Shown here one piece after another: positions 19,067 to 29,736 of a stretch of 35,178 bases of DNA (positions are counted from its first letter, which is position 1; the number at the start of each line of letters is the position of its first letter). The position numbers were made by a program, and so were the translations under genes. The stretch spans positions 1-35,178 of the forward strand of contig JACQZH010000006.1 of the NCBI GenBank assembly GCA_016213925.1, read 5' to 3'. The notes beneath the pieces were generated by a model. It made no database searches. It saw only the letters and a program-made list of their open reading frames with translations, and had not been told where the DNA came from. Source of the DNA: Candidatus Omnitrophota bacterium. GTDB taxonomy: Bacteria; Omnitrophota; Gorgyraeia; B26-G9.

Positions 19067-20434
19067 TATGATAGATTAAAACTTTTATTGCACAGAGGAA
19101 AATTTGATATTTCCTCCCCTCGAAGTGCCATTGCCAACCCAGCCCAATTATGAAATGACGGGTCAACAATTTTATATTGCGCTATATTCCCATTTTTGTC
19201 GGTCAAAACAGCATGACAGATCTCTCCGCGCCAGCCTTCAACCAATGAGACCGCTATATTTTCCCGTTTTATTGCGCTAACTGGCGCTATAATCTCGCCT
19301 TCAGGTAAATTATTCAACTGGTCCAGTATAAATTCAACTGACTTTTGTATCTCAAGCCACCGCACAAAAGCACGGCTAAAAACATCTCCAGAAGAATACG
19401 TTGATAAAGGTATCTGGGAAAATTGAAAAATGCCTGCAGGGAAATCAAAACGAACATCACGTTCGATCCCGCAGGCTCGCGCGCTAACTCCAACTAACCC
19501 GAGATCTAAAGCTGTCTGTTTTGTTAAAAAACCAGTTTCATCAAACCTATCCACTACCAAGGAAGAATCCCATAATAGAGATACTGCGCTTCTAACATCC
19601 TCAATTGCCTTCACTAAACACTTCTTTAATTCTGCGGCCATTTTATCATTCAGATCAAACAATACGCCTCCTGGCCTTATCATATTACGGCCAAATCTAT
19701 TGCCGCAAATTAACGCTGTCAAGTTAAGAAAATCGCCTCTTAATCTTCCGCAATATGACGCTGTAGGCAAATATCCAATGTCATTAGCTAAAGCCCCCAA
19801 ATCGCCGGTATGATTAGCCAACCTTTCTAATTCAAGCATAATAGCCCTAAGAGCGAAAGCTCTTAACGAAACCTCACAATCCGACAAACTTTCTATTGCT
19901 TGAGCATATGCCAGCGAATATCCAACCGTTGTATCTCCTGCCGCAGTTTCCACATAATGGATGTACGGGCCCAACAGCCACTTCATGAATCTCATCTCCA
20001 TTAACCTGCAAAAAATTTGTGACTGATGGTATAATTTCCTGCTTTTCAAAATTATTCGAACTTTTTTTATAAAGCTCATGAAACCTAATTGGTTTAAGCC
20101 ACGGGTGCCCATCAGGATATATTCCCCACTGCTCAAAGATTTCCCGTTCAAACCAATGAACTTGCGGAATCTGAACTGTCAACGAAGGATATGAATCTTT
20201 AACAGAAGTAGAAAAAATTTCCAGCCACCCGTCTTTATCATACGCGCGAACCATCATAAGATTAACTGACCCGTTTTCATTCGGATACCCCCAGAAAGAA
20301 ACTACCCTCGCGCCTTTATTTGCTCCTTCGATAACACAATCGCGAAATTCGCCAAACGGCAAAAGAGGAATATCCCCTAAAGGCTTCTCCTGAGAATTAC
20401 GTACTCTTAAAAGACGCTGTGCCATTAAAACCAT
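19048..20434 (-). pseudogene. HyfG-type large subunit (NuoC-like + NuoD/HycE-like), disrupted by internal deletion with frame change
   Basis: ORF 19874-20434 ends properly at GDEIHEVAVGPVH; ORF 19048-20151 becomes recognisable only at HYVETAAGDTTVGYSLAY...ELERLANHTGDLGALANDIGYLPTASYCGRLRGDFLNLTALICGNRFGR; expected middle segment absent. Confidence 0.75.
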
Positions 20435-21894
20435 CCCAATCCTTTAGCCGCTGCTTCTAAAGCGCGGGTTAACCAAACGGGGAAAAACACGCCAATCCCA
20501 ATAGCTAAAACAAAAAAAACTACTGGAGTAAGTGTTCTCCAAAAAGCATTTGCCTGGCGCAAATCACTCTTACTCTTCTTTTCGGCTGAAACGCCCTGCA
20601 CCATTGAAATAAATATCCGCGTCATTCCGATAAAAACAACCGCTAAAGTAATTAAAAAACAAACAGTGACCCCATAGCGCCCTTGTAATAACGCTTCCTT
20701 CAGAATGATAAATTTACCAAAAAAAATAACGGATGGCGGCATTCCTGTTATTAACAAGAAGCCAACCATCCAAAGCACTCCGGACCGGCACATTTCCCCT
20801 GCGGCAATCCCCTGGATATCCGATATTTTTTTTGTCTTAAAATAAGAAAAAATATTCCCGGCAACGAAAAATAACCCCGCTTTGGTTAACGAATGCCCTA
20901 ACATGTTTGCCATTGCGCCAAAAACAGCGCCCCCTCCCAAACCAATGCCTAGAGTTATTATCCCCATATGTTCTATACTTGAATACGCCAGCATTCTTTT
21001 GTAATCCGTTTGCCCTAAAATAAACACCGCCGCAAACAGAATAGATAAAAGCCCAAAAACAATAAATATCTCCTGGCAATATGACTGAAGCCCGGCCGCG
21101 ATACAGATTTGATAGCCGCGTAAAATTCCTAAAAAAGCGCAATTAAGCAATGCCCCTGAAAGAAGCGCCGAAACAACAGACGGCGCTTCACTATGAGCGT
21201 CAGGCAGCCATGTATGAAAAGGAGCAAGCCCCATCTTTGTGCCGTATCCGACAAATAAGAGCAGGAATGCCGCTTTTAACCATGGTATATTTATCTGCCA
21301 GGCATTTTCTATCACTTTAGCTAAAAGCATCTCTGATTGATTATTATTCGCAACAGCCAGAAAAAAGATCCCCAGCAAAGCTACCGCAATTCCCACAGAA
21401 CAGATTAGAAGGTATTTCCATGTCGCTTCCAGAGAACGTTTGGTACGATGAAAATATATTAAAGGCGCGCTTGCCAAGGTTGTTGCCTCAACGCCAACCC
21501 ATAAAAGAGCTAAATGCTGACTGGCAATAACTGTTGTCATCGTCGAAAGAAATAATAAAAAACATCCGCTGAAAACCGCTTCATTAGAAAAAATCTTATG
21601 CTTTTTATTCTCATCTTTAAAATGCCCGCTTTCATTAGATAAATACTGGACACCATAAAGTGACGCCCCCAAAAACAGGACACTAGTAATAATCAAAAAT
21701 ACAAAACTCACATCATCAAAAACAAACCATCCGCCCAAAAGCCCGAAGTCCTGTTTGCCCCATGCAAAACAAGTTAGAGCCAGATGCGCCCCGGAACAGG
21801 CAACGATTACGCCCCTGCGCATAAAATCATCCCGGATAAAAAATGAAACTACTCCAAAAAAAAGCGGGATCGTGATTAATAATACAGTAACCAT
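20425..21894 (-). CDS. HyfF/NuoN-like antiporter-type membrane subunit
   Basis: GYGTKMGLAPFHTWLPDAHSEAPSVVSALLSG, RMLAYSSIEHMGII. Confidence 0.92.
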   Translation of the reverse strand: MVTVLLITIPLFFGVVSFFIRDDFMRRGVIVACSGAHLALTCFAWGKQDFGLLGGWFVFDDVSFVFLIITSVLFLGASLYGVQYLSNESGHFKDENKKHKIFSNEAVFSGCFLLFLSTMTTVIASQHLALLWVGVEATTLASAPLIYFHRTKRSLEATWKYLLICSVGIAVALLGIFFLAVANNNQSEMLLAKVIENAWQINIPWLKAAFLLLFVGYGTKMGLAPFHTWLPDAHSEAPSVVSALLSGALLNCAFLGILRGYQICIAAGLQSYCQEIFIVFGLLSILFAAVFILGQTDYKRMLAYSSIEHMGIITLGIGLGGGAVFGAMANMLGHSLTKAGLFFVAGNIFSYFKTKKISDIQGIAAGEMCRSGVLWMVGFLLITGMPPSVIFFGKFIILKEALLQGRYGVTVCFLITLAVVFIGMTRIFISMVQGVSAEKKSKSDLRQANAFWRTLTPVVFFVLAIGIGVFFPVWLTRALEAAAKGLGWF

Positions 21895-21904
21895 CTTATA
21901 ATTC

Positions 21905-22564
21905 CTATTTTTTGGTTATTAAATCTTTAAGTTCCGATAATTTATGCGTATCAATATGGTCAAATTCCCGGCTAATATGGAATATCGCGATTCCCATGAC
22001 AAACACCGCCACAAAAATATCCAGCAAAATAGCTAATTCAACCAAGAAAGATTGCGCCCCTAAAAAAACCGCGCCAAAAAGAAAAATGCCGTTTTCTAAC
22101 ACCAGATATCCGATTACTTGAGTTATTGCTTTCATCCGGCTGACTATTATCAACGCGCCGGTAAAAAAAGTCGCGAAAGACACTGGCGCGGCCAAATACG
22201 AAATAAGCGGCTGCGCATACTCTAACCGGCTGGTTAGCCAAAAAGACAGCGCGAACATAAGCACGCCCATCAACAATGAAAGCGGATATCCTCCTAAAGG
22301 TTCGACTTCTTTTCTAATATTCGCTTCCCGCAAAGCCCGGAACAATAATCCTGGAAATATCATGCCTTTCAAAATAATACTGAAAAAAGAAATAATAATA
22401 ATTCCCGGCAGAATCGAATGAATATCAATTATCACCGGCATGAATCCTACCAGAATTCCCTGGACAGCAGCTATTTGTATGCATGTTCTAATCCGGCTTG
22501 ACGAAAGCATCATCAAATTCATAAGCAATACCGTAACAATAACAAAATCAATAGGCATTTCCAT
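21905..22564 (-). CDS. HyfE-like (NuoK-containing) membrane subunit
   Basis: Position in operon, multi-TM, GYLVLENGIFLFG. Confidence 0.85.
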   Translation of the reverse strand: MEMPIDFVIVTVLLMNLMMLSSSRIRTCIQIAAVQGILVGFMPVIIDIHSILPGIIIISFFSIILKGMIFPGLLFRALREANIRKEVEPLGGYPLSLLMGVLMFALSFWLTSRLEYAQPLISYLAAPVSFATFFTGALIIVSRMKAITQVIGYLVLENGIFLFGAVFLGAQSFLVELAILLDIFVAVFVMGIAIFHISREFDHIDTHKLSELKDLITKK

Positions 22565-22568
22565 TTTT

Positions 22569-23492
22569 TTACCTCATTGTAAGTATCAAAGCAACCACAG
22601 ATAACGCCAACGCTATAATTAAAAAATGCGGAACTTTTAATAAACGCAGCCGCGCGAGAACCGATTCCACAATCCCGACAATAACCGCAAGAAAAATCAT
22701 TCCAAAGATAAAAATTGCGACATCAATTCCCCATCCGCGAGAACATGCTCCCAAAAACATACTTACCAGTAATGTCCCCAAAAGCCAAAATTTCACTGCG
22801 GCTCCATAAAGAATATATGCAAAATCAACTCCTCCATGATCCAAAACCATAACCTCATGAATCATGGTTAGTTCCAAATGAGTATTAGGATCATCCACCG
22901 GGATGCGGGAATTTTCAGATAAAAAAACAATAAAAATTGCACCAAAAACCAAATAAATTCCTGGGCCGAAAGCTGCCCAGGAATTTATAACCGCGCTGGA
23001 AAATATCCCCGAAAGAGAAATGCTTCCTGTTAAACGCGCTAAAGCCGCCAAACTTAAAAATAATGACGGCTCGGCAAAAGCAGCAAATTGGACCTCCCTG
23101 CTGGCCCCCATGCCTTCAAAACTCGAACCAGTATCAAGAGCCGCCATGACAGTAAAAAAACGCGCAAGCCCCAACAAATAAATAAATAATACTATATCGC
23201 CATCAAATGAGATTAACGATGGATATCCGGTAAAAGGAATCAATGCCGAAGCAATTACAACTGCACTCAAACTAACTATCGGCCCGGCAACAAAAATCCA
23301 TGTTGTTGTTTTGCTGTATACAGCTCCTTTTCTAAGCAATTTAAAAATATCATAGTACAACTGTAATAAAGGGCTCCCTTTCCGTCCGGCAAAAAAAGCT
23401 TTCGTGCGGTTAATCACTCCGAACAAAAACGGAGAAAGGATTAGAATTAAAATAAACTGTACTATCTTCGTATGCATTTTTATAATTTCCAA
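22569..23492 (-). CDS. HyfC/NuoH-like membrane subunit
   Basis: RKGSPLLQLYYDIFKLLRKGAVYS, SRIPVDDPNTHLELTMIHEVMVLDH. Confidence 0.93.
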   Translation of the reverse strand: MEIIKMHTKIVQFILILILSPFLFGVINRTKAFFAGRKGSPLLQLYYDIFKLLRKGAVYSKTTTWIFVAGPIVSLSAVVIASALIPFTGYPSLISFDGDIVLFIYLLGLARFFTVMAALDTGSSFEGMGASREVQFAAFAEPSLFLSLAALARLTGSISLSGIFSSAVINSWAAFGPGIYLVFGAIFIVFLSENSRIPVDDPNTHLELTMIHEVMVLDHGGVDFAYILYGAAVKFWLLGTLLVSMFLGACSRGWGIDVAIFIFGMIFLAVIVGIVESVLARLRLLKVPHFLIIALALSVVALILTMR

Positions 23493-25186
23493 ATAAAAAG
23501 CGCGATCAGAGTAAATAAAATATACAAAATATACAAATGTAACTGCCCATGCTGAACCCCTGTTAATCTTTCCGCTAATCGATGAATAAATTTAAGCGCG
23601 GGACGAAAAACCGTTTCACTAAATAAATCTGCTGTTTCAGTTTTAAAAAACGAAACATCAGGGAAATATTCAGAAATTTTAGGCCCATGTTTTTGAGTTC
23701 TTAGAATACCTCTAAAAAAATCCGCAATAGGCTGCACATATGAAGATGCGGTATACTGCATGCGCGCTTCGGGTTTTGCATACCCGCAATCCCAGGTAAG
23801 AACACGTTCTACGCGCCTGCCTTTAAGCAGCATTTGACGCAGCGCAGCTATCAATAAAATTAAGACTGTGGCTAAACATCCAATCAAAGCTAAAGACGCG
23901 ATAATTCCCAAACAAACAAAAACCGTTATCCCTGATCCAAATATACCCTTTAAAGAAGCAAAATAAATCAAAAACTCGCTTATAAATCCGTTTAGCACTG
24001 GTAGTCCGCAAATCGCGGCAGCGCCAACAAGAAAACAAAACCCGGTTACAGGCATTTTTTTAAGCAGCCCCCCTAAAAGATCTATTTTCCTAGTACCGGT
24101 TTCATGTAAAATAACTCCTGCCCCAAGAAAAAGCAACCCTTTAAAAAATGCGTGATTAATAACATGCAGCAATCCTCCGGCAAATCCCAGAACGATTAAG
24201 GTGGGATTATTCATGCTCATCCCCAAAACGCCTAATCCTATTCCCATTGAAATAATGCCGATATTTTCAATACTTGAATATGCCAAAAGCCGTTTTAAAT
24301 CCTGCTGGGCCAATGCAAATAAAATCCCGAAAATTCCTGAAACAATTCCTATAAAAATCAGCAGCCATCCCCACCATACGCAAGGCGTACCCAAAAAATT
24401 TATAACTCTAAGTAAACCATAAATTCCGGTTTTTATCATTACCCCTGACATAACCGCCGAAACATGGCTCGGTGCTGCCGGATGCGCCTCCGGAAGCCAA
24501 ATATGCATCGGCATAAATCCGGCTTTTGTCCCAAACCCGATTAACGCGCAAAGAAAAATTATTGAATGCAGAAAACCCGGAGCAGTTATTTGGCTCCCGG
24601 GGAAATCAAACGAACCGCTATCTTTGCTCAATAAAATAAACATTGCCAGCAAAAAAAGTGTTCCGATTTGGGCAGCAATCAAATAGATCAACCCGGCTTG
24701 AGCAGCCTCTTTCTTTTCTCCTTCAAACAATACCAGAAAAAATGAACTCATTGACATCATTTCCCAGGCCAATAAAAAAAGAATCGCATTACGGCTAATC
24801 ACCACAAGCACCATGCTGGCAATAAGCAGATTAAAAAAGAACCACGCGCTTCCTATATTCTTCTTTCCATAATAATGCCGCAAATATTCCGCTCCATATA
24901 AAGCAGCCAACGCGGACAGAATAAAGATCGGGAATAAAAACAACGCCCCCAAACTATCTATCGCCACAGATAAAGAACCATCGGGGACAAACCAAGGAAT
25001 GCTTAATTCAGCACAGCCAGGACTATTATAAACGATAAAAAGAGAGCTTAATCCCAATACGCATGCGCAGACAGCGCCTATTGCGCCAATATAATTTGCT
25101 AACTTGACAAACCGGTTTAAGCTAAGCGCAAGCAATCCGCTCATTATAAATATGGTTAATGAACAAAATACTATATTCATATGCAA
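23480..25186 (-). CDS. HyfB/NuoL-like antiporter-type membrane subunit
   Basis: GFGTKAGFMPMHIWLPEAHPAAPSHVSAVMSG, RLLAYSSIENIGII, C-terminal WDCGY. Confidence 0.93.
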   Translation of the reverse strand: MHMNIVFCSLTIFIMSGLLALSLNRFVKLANYIGAIGAVCACVLGLSSLFIVYNSPGCAELSIPWFVPDGSLSVAIDSLGALFLFPIFILSALAALYGAEYLRHYYGKKNIGSAWFFFNLLIASMVLVVISRNAILFLLAWEMMSMSSFFLVLFEGEKKEAAQAGLIYLIAAQIGTLFLLAMFILLSKDSGSFDFPGSQITAPGFLHSIIFLCALIGFGTKAGFMPMHIWLPEAHPAAPSHVSAVMSGVMIKTGIYGLLRVINFLGTPCVWWGWLLIFIGIVSGIFGILFALAQQDLKRLLAYSSIENIGIISMGIGLGVLGMSMNNPTLIVLGFAGGLLHVINHAFFKGLLFLGAGVILHETGTRKIDLLGGLLKKMPVTGFCFLVGAAAICGLPVLNGFISEFLIYFASLKGIFGSGITVFVCLGIIASLALIGCLATVLILLIAALRQMLLKGRRVERVLTWDCGYAKPEARMQYTASSYVQPIADFFRGILRTQKHGPKISEYFPDVSFFKTETADLFSETVFRPALKFIHRLAERLTGVQHGQLHLYILYILFTLIALFIWKL

Positions 25187-25214
25187 ATTTTTCTTTCATT
25201 ACAAAAACGTTGGC

Positions 25215-25904
25215 CTATTGACCCAATAATTGTTCCGCTTTTTCAATTTCGCACACTATAATTTCCCGGGATTTTTGCTTTACAAGCGCATCTTTCACAC
25301 CATCATCTTTCAAAACAAAAGCTATTATTGAAAGCATTTTTAAATGGCTTCTGACAGTTGGGCTGATTAAAGTAACCAGGCAATTAACCGGCTTACCGTC
25401 TATCGCGCCGAAATCAACAGGCTTTTCAGAAAAACAAATTGATACTATTACATGCGGGATATGGGTAACGATAGGATACCGCGCATGCGGAATTGCGATT
25501 CCATCCCCAAACCCTGTAGATCCAAGTTCTTCTCTAAGAAGCATCGCGCTTAGAAGGCCTTCTCTGCTAACCTCGCCGGGTAAATCCAAGGAATAAACAA
25601 CCGAACTAAGCAAAGCTTTCTTATCATTACCTTTAACATTATAGTAAATTCCGCCTTTCCTGATTGTTTGTGTCAATGAATTACCCGTAATGTGATTTCC
25701 AGTAACATCACTAAACATTTCCTTTGAAATGCTTATTTTTTGAGCTGTTGCCCAGTCTAATATTTCCACCCTGTTAAACCGGTATTGCTCGTGAATCCGA
25801 TAAACAGGAATCTTCCGTTTTTTTATCCAGCGATAAATAGTTTTCTCTGTGACATTCAACAATTTAGATAAATCTTTTACGCTTAACTGCATTCGCTCCT
25901 CCAA
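25215..25904 (-). CDS. Excisionase/MerR-like HTH fused to PTS EIIA domain
   Basis: LSVKDLSKLLNVTEKTIYRWIKKRKIPVYRIHEQYRFNRVEILDWA; GFGDGIAIPHARYP. Confidence 0.9.
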   Translation of the reverse strand: MEERMQLSVKDLSKLLNVTEKTIYRWIKKRKIPVYRIHEQYRFNRVEILDWATAQKISISKEMFSDVTGNHITGNSLTQTIRKGGIYYNVKGNDKKALLSSVVYSLDLPGEVSREGLLSAMLLREELGSTGFGDGIAIPHARYPIVTHIPHVIVSICFSEKPVDFGAIDGKPVNCLVTLISPTVRSHLKMLSIIAFVLKDDGVKDALVKQKSREIIVCEIEKAEQLLGQ

Positions 25905-27060
25905 AAAATAGATACATCCAAATCCAGATCAAAGCAATGCTGGGAATAAGAAAAAACCTTGGGTATTGCGCTTGCGGCGCCATCTTTATCATGATAAAAC
26001 CCGTCACGAAAAAACTGCTTATTAGAAAAGCACTTGCCAAAGCTGCTTTAGCATAAACTCTCCTCAATATTAACGCTGCCGCTAGCAATAAACCATACCC
26101 AACAGCCACAAGCGCATACTCTAAAAACCCTAAAGATATTTCGCCTATACAAATATTTCCTCCGAAAATATGCGGCCGGTAAAAAATAAACGGAAAAACA
26201 AATAAAAATCTTATTGATTCAAAGTGAAAAAAAACTCCCATCGCGCTATGCCTTTGAAAATGATTCACGGTCAGCTCTTTTATCCCGTTCCAAAACCCAA
26301 ACATGAATAAAGGATTTGAAAATATAAAAATAAACAGGCTTGCCCCCAGCCAACTCAATATCCCGGCAATAACCTTACGTAAGCCAAGCTGCCTGGCATT
26401 TAAAAACCAAATCGCCGTAATAGTCGGTATTAAAACAACCGCAATCGGCTTAGAACTTATTGCCAGGCCGGTAAAAACTCCTGTGATTAAAGTGCGCTTC
26501 CAGCAAACAAACCCGCGCCGTAATGTATCTTCTAAATAAACACTTGCCAGAAGCGCTGAAAACATAAAAAAAATCATCGGCGCTTCAAGCAGGACAGCTG
26601 TGTTTATAGAGCGGAAAAAAGGGTTGCAAAGCAACAACCCGGCCGCAACAACCGCTGCACGTGAAGAAACTGAAATACGCACCAAAAAATAAAAAAGTAC
26701 CGTAGACAGCGATGATAATAACGCTATAAAAACCTTAAGAATAATTAAATATTCCACTTGAGGAAAAATTTTTTGAAAATTCTTTGATAGCTGGCTAAAA
26801 AAACCGAGAACATAAAGAGAAACCCTGGGATTAACGCTGCCGTAACCGTTTAATTGCTGTTTCCATATCTCACTATGGAAATCATGCCCTATAAAAAACA
26901 GGCTGAAAAACGTATCTCCGGCAACTAAAAACCCAGCCTCATCCCAGCAATACCAGCAATCATCTTGAGCATAAAACTCTGAAGAATATACAATCGCTGT
27001 GGAAATCACCGCAAAAGAAACAACAAAGACTAAAATCGCTTGCGCAAATAATGTTTTCAC
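25864..27060 (-). CDS. ArnT-like/GT39-type multi-pass membrane protein
   Basis: Multi-TM ORF with CWYCWDEAGFLVAGD and TGLAISSKPIAVVLIP. Confidence 0.65.
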   Translation of the reverse strand: MKTLFAQAILVFVVSFAVISTAIVYSSEFYAQDDCWYCWDEAGFLVAGDTFFSLFFIGHDFHSEIWKQQLNGYGSVNPRVSLYVLGFFSQLSKNFQKIFPQVEYLIILKVFIALLSSLSTVLFYFLVRISVSSRAAVVAAGLLLCNPFFRSINTAVLLEAPMIFFMFSALLASVYLEDTLRRGFVCWKRTLITGVFTGLAISSKPIAVVLIPTITAIWFLNARQLGLRKVIAGILSWLGASLFIFIFSNPLFMFGFWNGIKELTVNHFQRHSAMGVFFHFESIRFLFVFPFIFYRPHIFGGNICIGEISLGFLEYALVAVGYGLLLAAALILRRVYAKAALASAFLISSFFVTGFIMIKMAPQAQYPRFFLIPSIALIWIWMYLFFGGANAVKRKRFI

Positions 27061-27115
27061 TTTTTTGCTTCCTCAATAATTTTTCCACCGGCAAATTCTT
27101 CTTCCGCTTCTCCGA

Positions 27116-27766
27116 TTAAAGCCAGTCTTTATCTGTCCAATACCGGTATTCTTCGGGCCAATCATTTTTTCTAGCAATAATCACATTTCTAAAATGCGCC
27201 TTAAATGCTTCAATATTTTTTAACTGCTCCGAATAGCTTGTGCGCTGCTGAATATCCAAAGCAAATTTCTTTCCCAGCTTAAATGCTTCTTCAATTTTAG
27301 CTTTGGATACAGGCACTCGCGAAGACATTCCTCCTGAGTACTGGGCTGCACAAACATTAGCATAATAACAGATATAATTAAGCACTTCCTGATCATGTCC
27401 GCTGCCGGAAGTTACAACCCCGCAGATATATTTGCCTAAAAACCGGCGGCAATGAATAAAGTGGCTTGCCCTTTCCCAAAACGCCTTCATCAAAGCCGTT
27501 ACCTGATTTATATAGTTAGGCGTAGAAAAAATTATTCCATCCGCCAAAAGCATCTTTTCTGAAATTCCCCGCACCCCATCGTTTATCGGGCATTCCAATA
27601 TTTTCTTGTGGCACATTTCGCAGTGCGAGCAAAAATTAATTTTATAATCGCAAAGCTGTATAATTTCACTTTTAAGGGCTCCGCAGCCTCTTAAAACCTC
27701 CTTAGCCAAAATAAATGTCTGGCTTTTATCTTTACGCGGGCTTGCTGATATAAGCAGAATATTCAT
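27116..27766 (-). CDS. Flavodoxin-fold NAD(P)H-dependent oxidoreductase
   Basis: MNILLISASPRKDKSQTFILAKEV, DGIIFSTPNYINQVTALMKAFWER. Confidence 0.88.
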   Translation of the reverse strand: MNILLISASPRKDKSQTFILAKEVLRGCGALKSEIIQLCDYKINFCSHCEMCHKKILECPINDGVRGISEKMLLADGIIFSTPNYINQVTALMKAFWERASHFIHCRRFLGKYICGVVTSGSGHDQEVLNYICYYANVCAAQYSGGMSSRVPVSKAKIEEAFKLGKKFALDIQQRTSYSEQLKNIEAFKAHFRNVIIARKNDWPEEYRYWTDKDWL

Positions 27767-27774
27767 TAACGATT

Positions 27775-29010
27775 TTATCTCCTTTTAAATGCTTTCTTCG
27801 ATTTATCCGGTTTTTGCAGCTGCGGAATTACATCTTGTATGGCAAATTCATCCAAGCGGTGGTCAAACCGCGTATAAATTTTGTCAGGCTCTATCTTCAT
27901 GATTACGTGCCCAGCGACTTTATCGCCGGTTTTATATTGGCTGCCGGAAATGACCACTATAGGGCTCTGCCTATCATATAAGATCCCCTCAATTTTATAT
28001 TTATAGGCTATAAATGGCACTGCCAATGCTTTTTGGTGTTTCGGATTTTTGCCGGACTCATAATGAAACTGCACTTGTTGATATTTTGGGTTGTCTTTTG
28101 CGCAATATTTCAGGCTCTTTTTTAAATACCCCTGCGCAACTTCATATTCCCGCATGTTTAAATAAGCCTTCCCTAACTCAAGATACGCAAGCCAATAATG
28201 ATTTTGCGCCTTCAAAGCCGTATTAGCATATTTAATGGCATTCTGAAAACCGCCTGTCCCTTCATTTTTAAGATATTCCAAAATTCCCAGTTCCAAAAAA
28301 CATTCACTCAAAAAACAATTCACATCCGCTTTTAATTTACTTGTCGCGTCCCTTTCTAAAAGCGCGTCAAAAATAGTAACTGCCTGTTCATATTTGCCGG
28401 CATGGAAATATTCCTTAGCCTGAAACAAAAACTCCATCTCTTCGGCTGAAGTAAAATAATTTTTGTTATACTTACTGACTTTACCCAAATCCGGCATTTT
28501 TATTTTCTGCAATTCAATACTATTCAAAAATTGGTTCAATTCATTTTCTTCTAAAGGCAAAAAACCTTCATTTGTGCCGGCCATGTAACATTCGATAATC
28601 CTGGGGCTGCGCTTCTCGCCTGCCGCGTATTTCCTGGTATTAAACTGAAGATTATTATTCCGTGTTTCAGTTTCCAATAGGAACCAGTCCAGGTTTTCTC
28701 CGGAAAATGTAACTATCTTCCTCGCCTTATGGCCGCGTTTTTCTAAACGCTTTTTATCCTCTTTAAGCCATCTCAACGCGTTCTGCCCGGGTAAATAACG
28801 CACGGTTAAATAAATTTCCAGCCAATTTTTTTGTTCTTCTATCCGGAAAACATGGTCATATTGACAATACTCCGGGCCGCTTATCTCTTTCCAGCGCTCC
28901 GGTTTAATAAAGCTGACTTTTTTTACTTCTTTCATATCATAACGCTTTGCGCAGGATGCCAGGCTAAAAACAAGAAAAAACATCAAAATTGCTAAAAATA
29001 TTCTTTTCAT
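27775..29010 (-). CDS. TPR-containing lipoprotein; start set to MKRIFLAILMFF
   Basis: Lipobox LASCAK; TPR-like ANTALKAQNHYWLAYLELGKAYLNMREYEVAQGYLKKSL. Confidence 0.75.
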   Translation of the reverse strand: MKRIFLAILMFFLVFSLASCAKRYDMKEVKKVSFIKPERWKEISGPEYCQYDHVFRIEEQKNWLEIYLTVRYLPGQNALRWLKEDKKRLEKRGHKARKIVTFSGENLDWFLLETETRNNNLQFNTRKYAAGEKRSPRIIECYMAGTNEGFLPLEENELNQFLNSIELQKIKMPDLGKVSKYNKNYFTSAEEMEFLFQAKEYFHAGKYEQAVTIFDALLERDATSKLKADVNCFLSECFLELGILEYLKNEGTGGFQNAIKYANTALKAQNHYWLAYLELGKAYLNMREYEVAQGYLKKSLKYCAKDNPKYQQVQFHYESGKNPKHQKALAVPFIAYKYKIEGILYDRQSPIVVISGSQYKTGDKVAGHVIMKIEPDKIYTRFDHRLDEFAIQDVIPQLQKPDKSKKAFKRR

Positions 29011-29038
29011 TTTTCTCTCCTTTCCCCTAAAAAACAGC

Positions 29039-29719
29039 TCATATCCTATCCGGGAAATTAGAAAAAATCCCGTCAACCCCCAGCTTTTTTATTTTTTCGA
29101 TATCCGTTTTTTCGTTCAACGTGTATGCAAATACTTTTAGGCCTGATTTATGCGCGTCATCTACCAGCGCCTGATTAATAAATTCTTTTGAAGGATGCAG
29201 GGAATAAGCGTTTAATTGAACCGCGCATTGGGCGTATCCGATAGGGATTCCGGCGATTATCGCTCCAATCTTAACCGGCGCGCAAAAGCTGTTAAACTCT
29301 AATAGTTCATAATGATTAAATGATGAGATGAGAAAATCATCCCAATCCCAATTTTCTTCCTTTACGTATCTTTTTATAATATCAAAAACCGGTTTTGCCG
29401 CTTGCTCTCCTTTTATCTCAATATTCACTTTTGCCGCTTTATTAACTAAGTCCAGCACTTCTTCCAGCAACGGAATGCGCTGGCCTTTTCCGGCATCCAT
29501 TTTCTTCAGCTGCGCGAACGTCTTTTCCGCGACATATCCCTTGCCGTTAGTTGTGCGGTCTACCTTCGTATCGTGAATAACCACCACTTCTTTGGTCTTG
29601 CACACTTGCACATCCAGCTCAATAAAATCAACTTTTAACTCAAGCGCTTTTTCAAACGAAAGCAAAGTATTTTCCGGCGCATAACCGCATGCCCCGCGGT
29701 GCCCGATCCTTAAAACCAT
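29039..29719 (-). CDS. Glycerophosphodiester phosphodiesterase
   Basis: IGHRGACGYAPENTLLSFEKALEL, DFIELDVQVCKTKEVVVIHD. Confidence 0.95.
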   Translation of the reverse strand: MVLRIGHRGACGYAPENTLLSFEKALELKVDFIELDVQVCKTKEVVVIHDTKVDRTTNGKGYVAEKTFAQLKKMDAGKGQRIPLLEEVLDLVNKAAKVNIEIKGEQAAKPVFDIIKRYVKEENWDWDDFLISSFNHYELLEFNSFCAPVKIGAIIAGIPIGYAQCAVQLNAYSLHPSKEFINQALVDDAHKSGLKVFAYTLNEKTDIEKIKKLGVDGIFSNFPDRI

Positions 29720-29736
29720 TTCAGTGTTTCTCCTTC

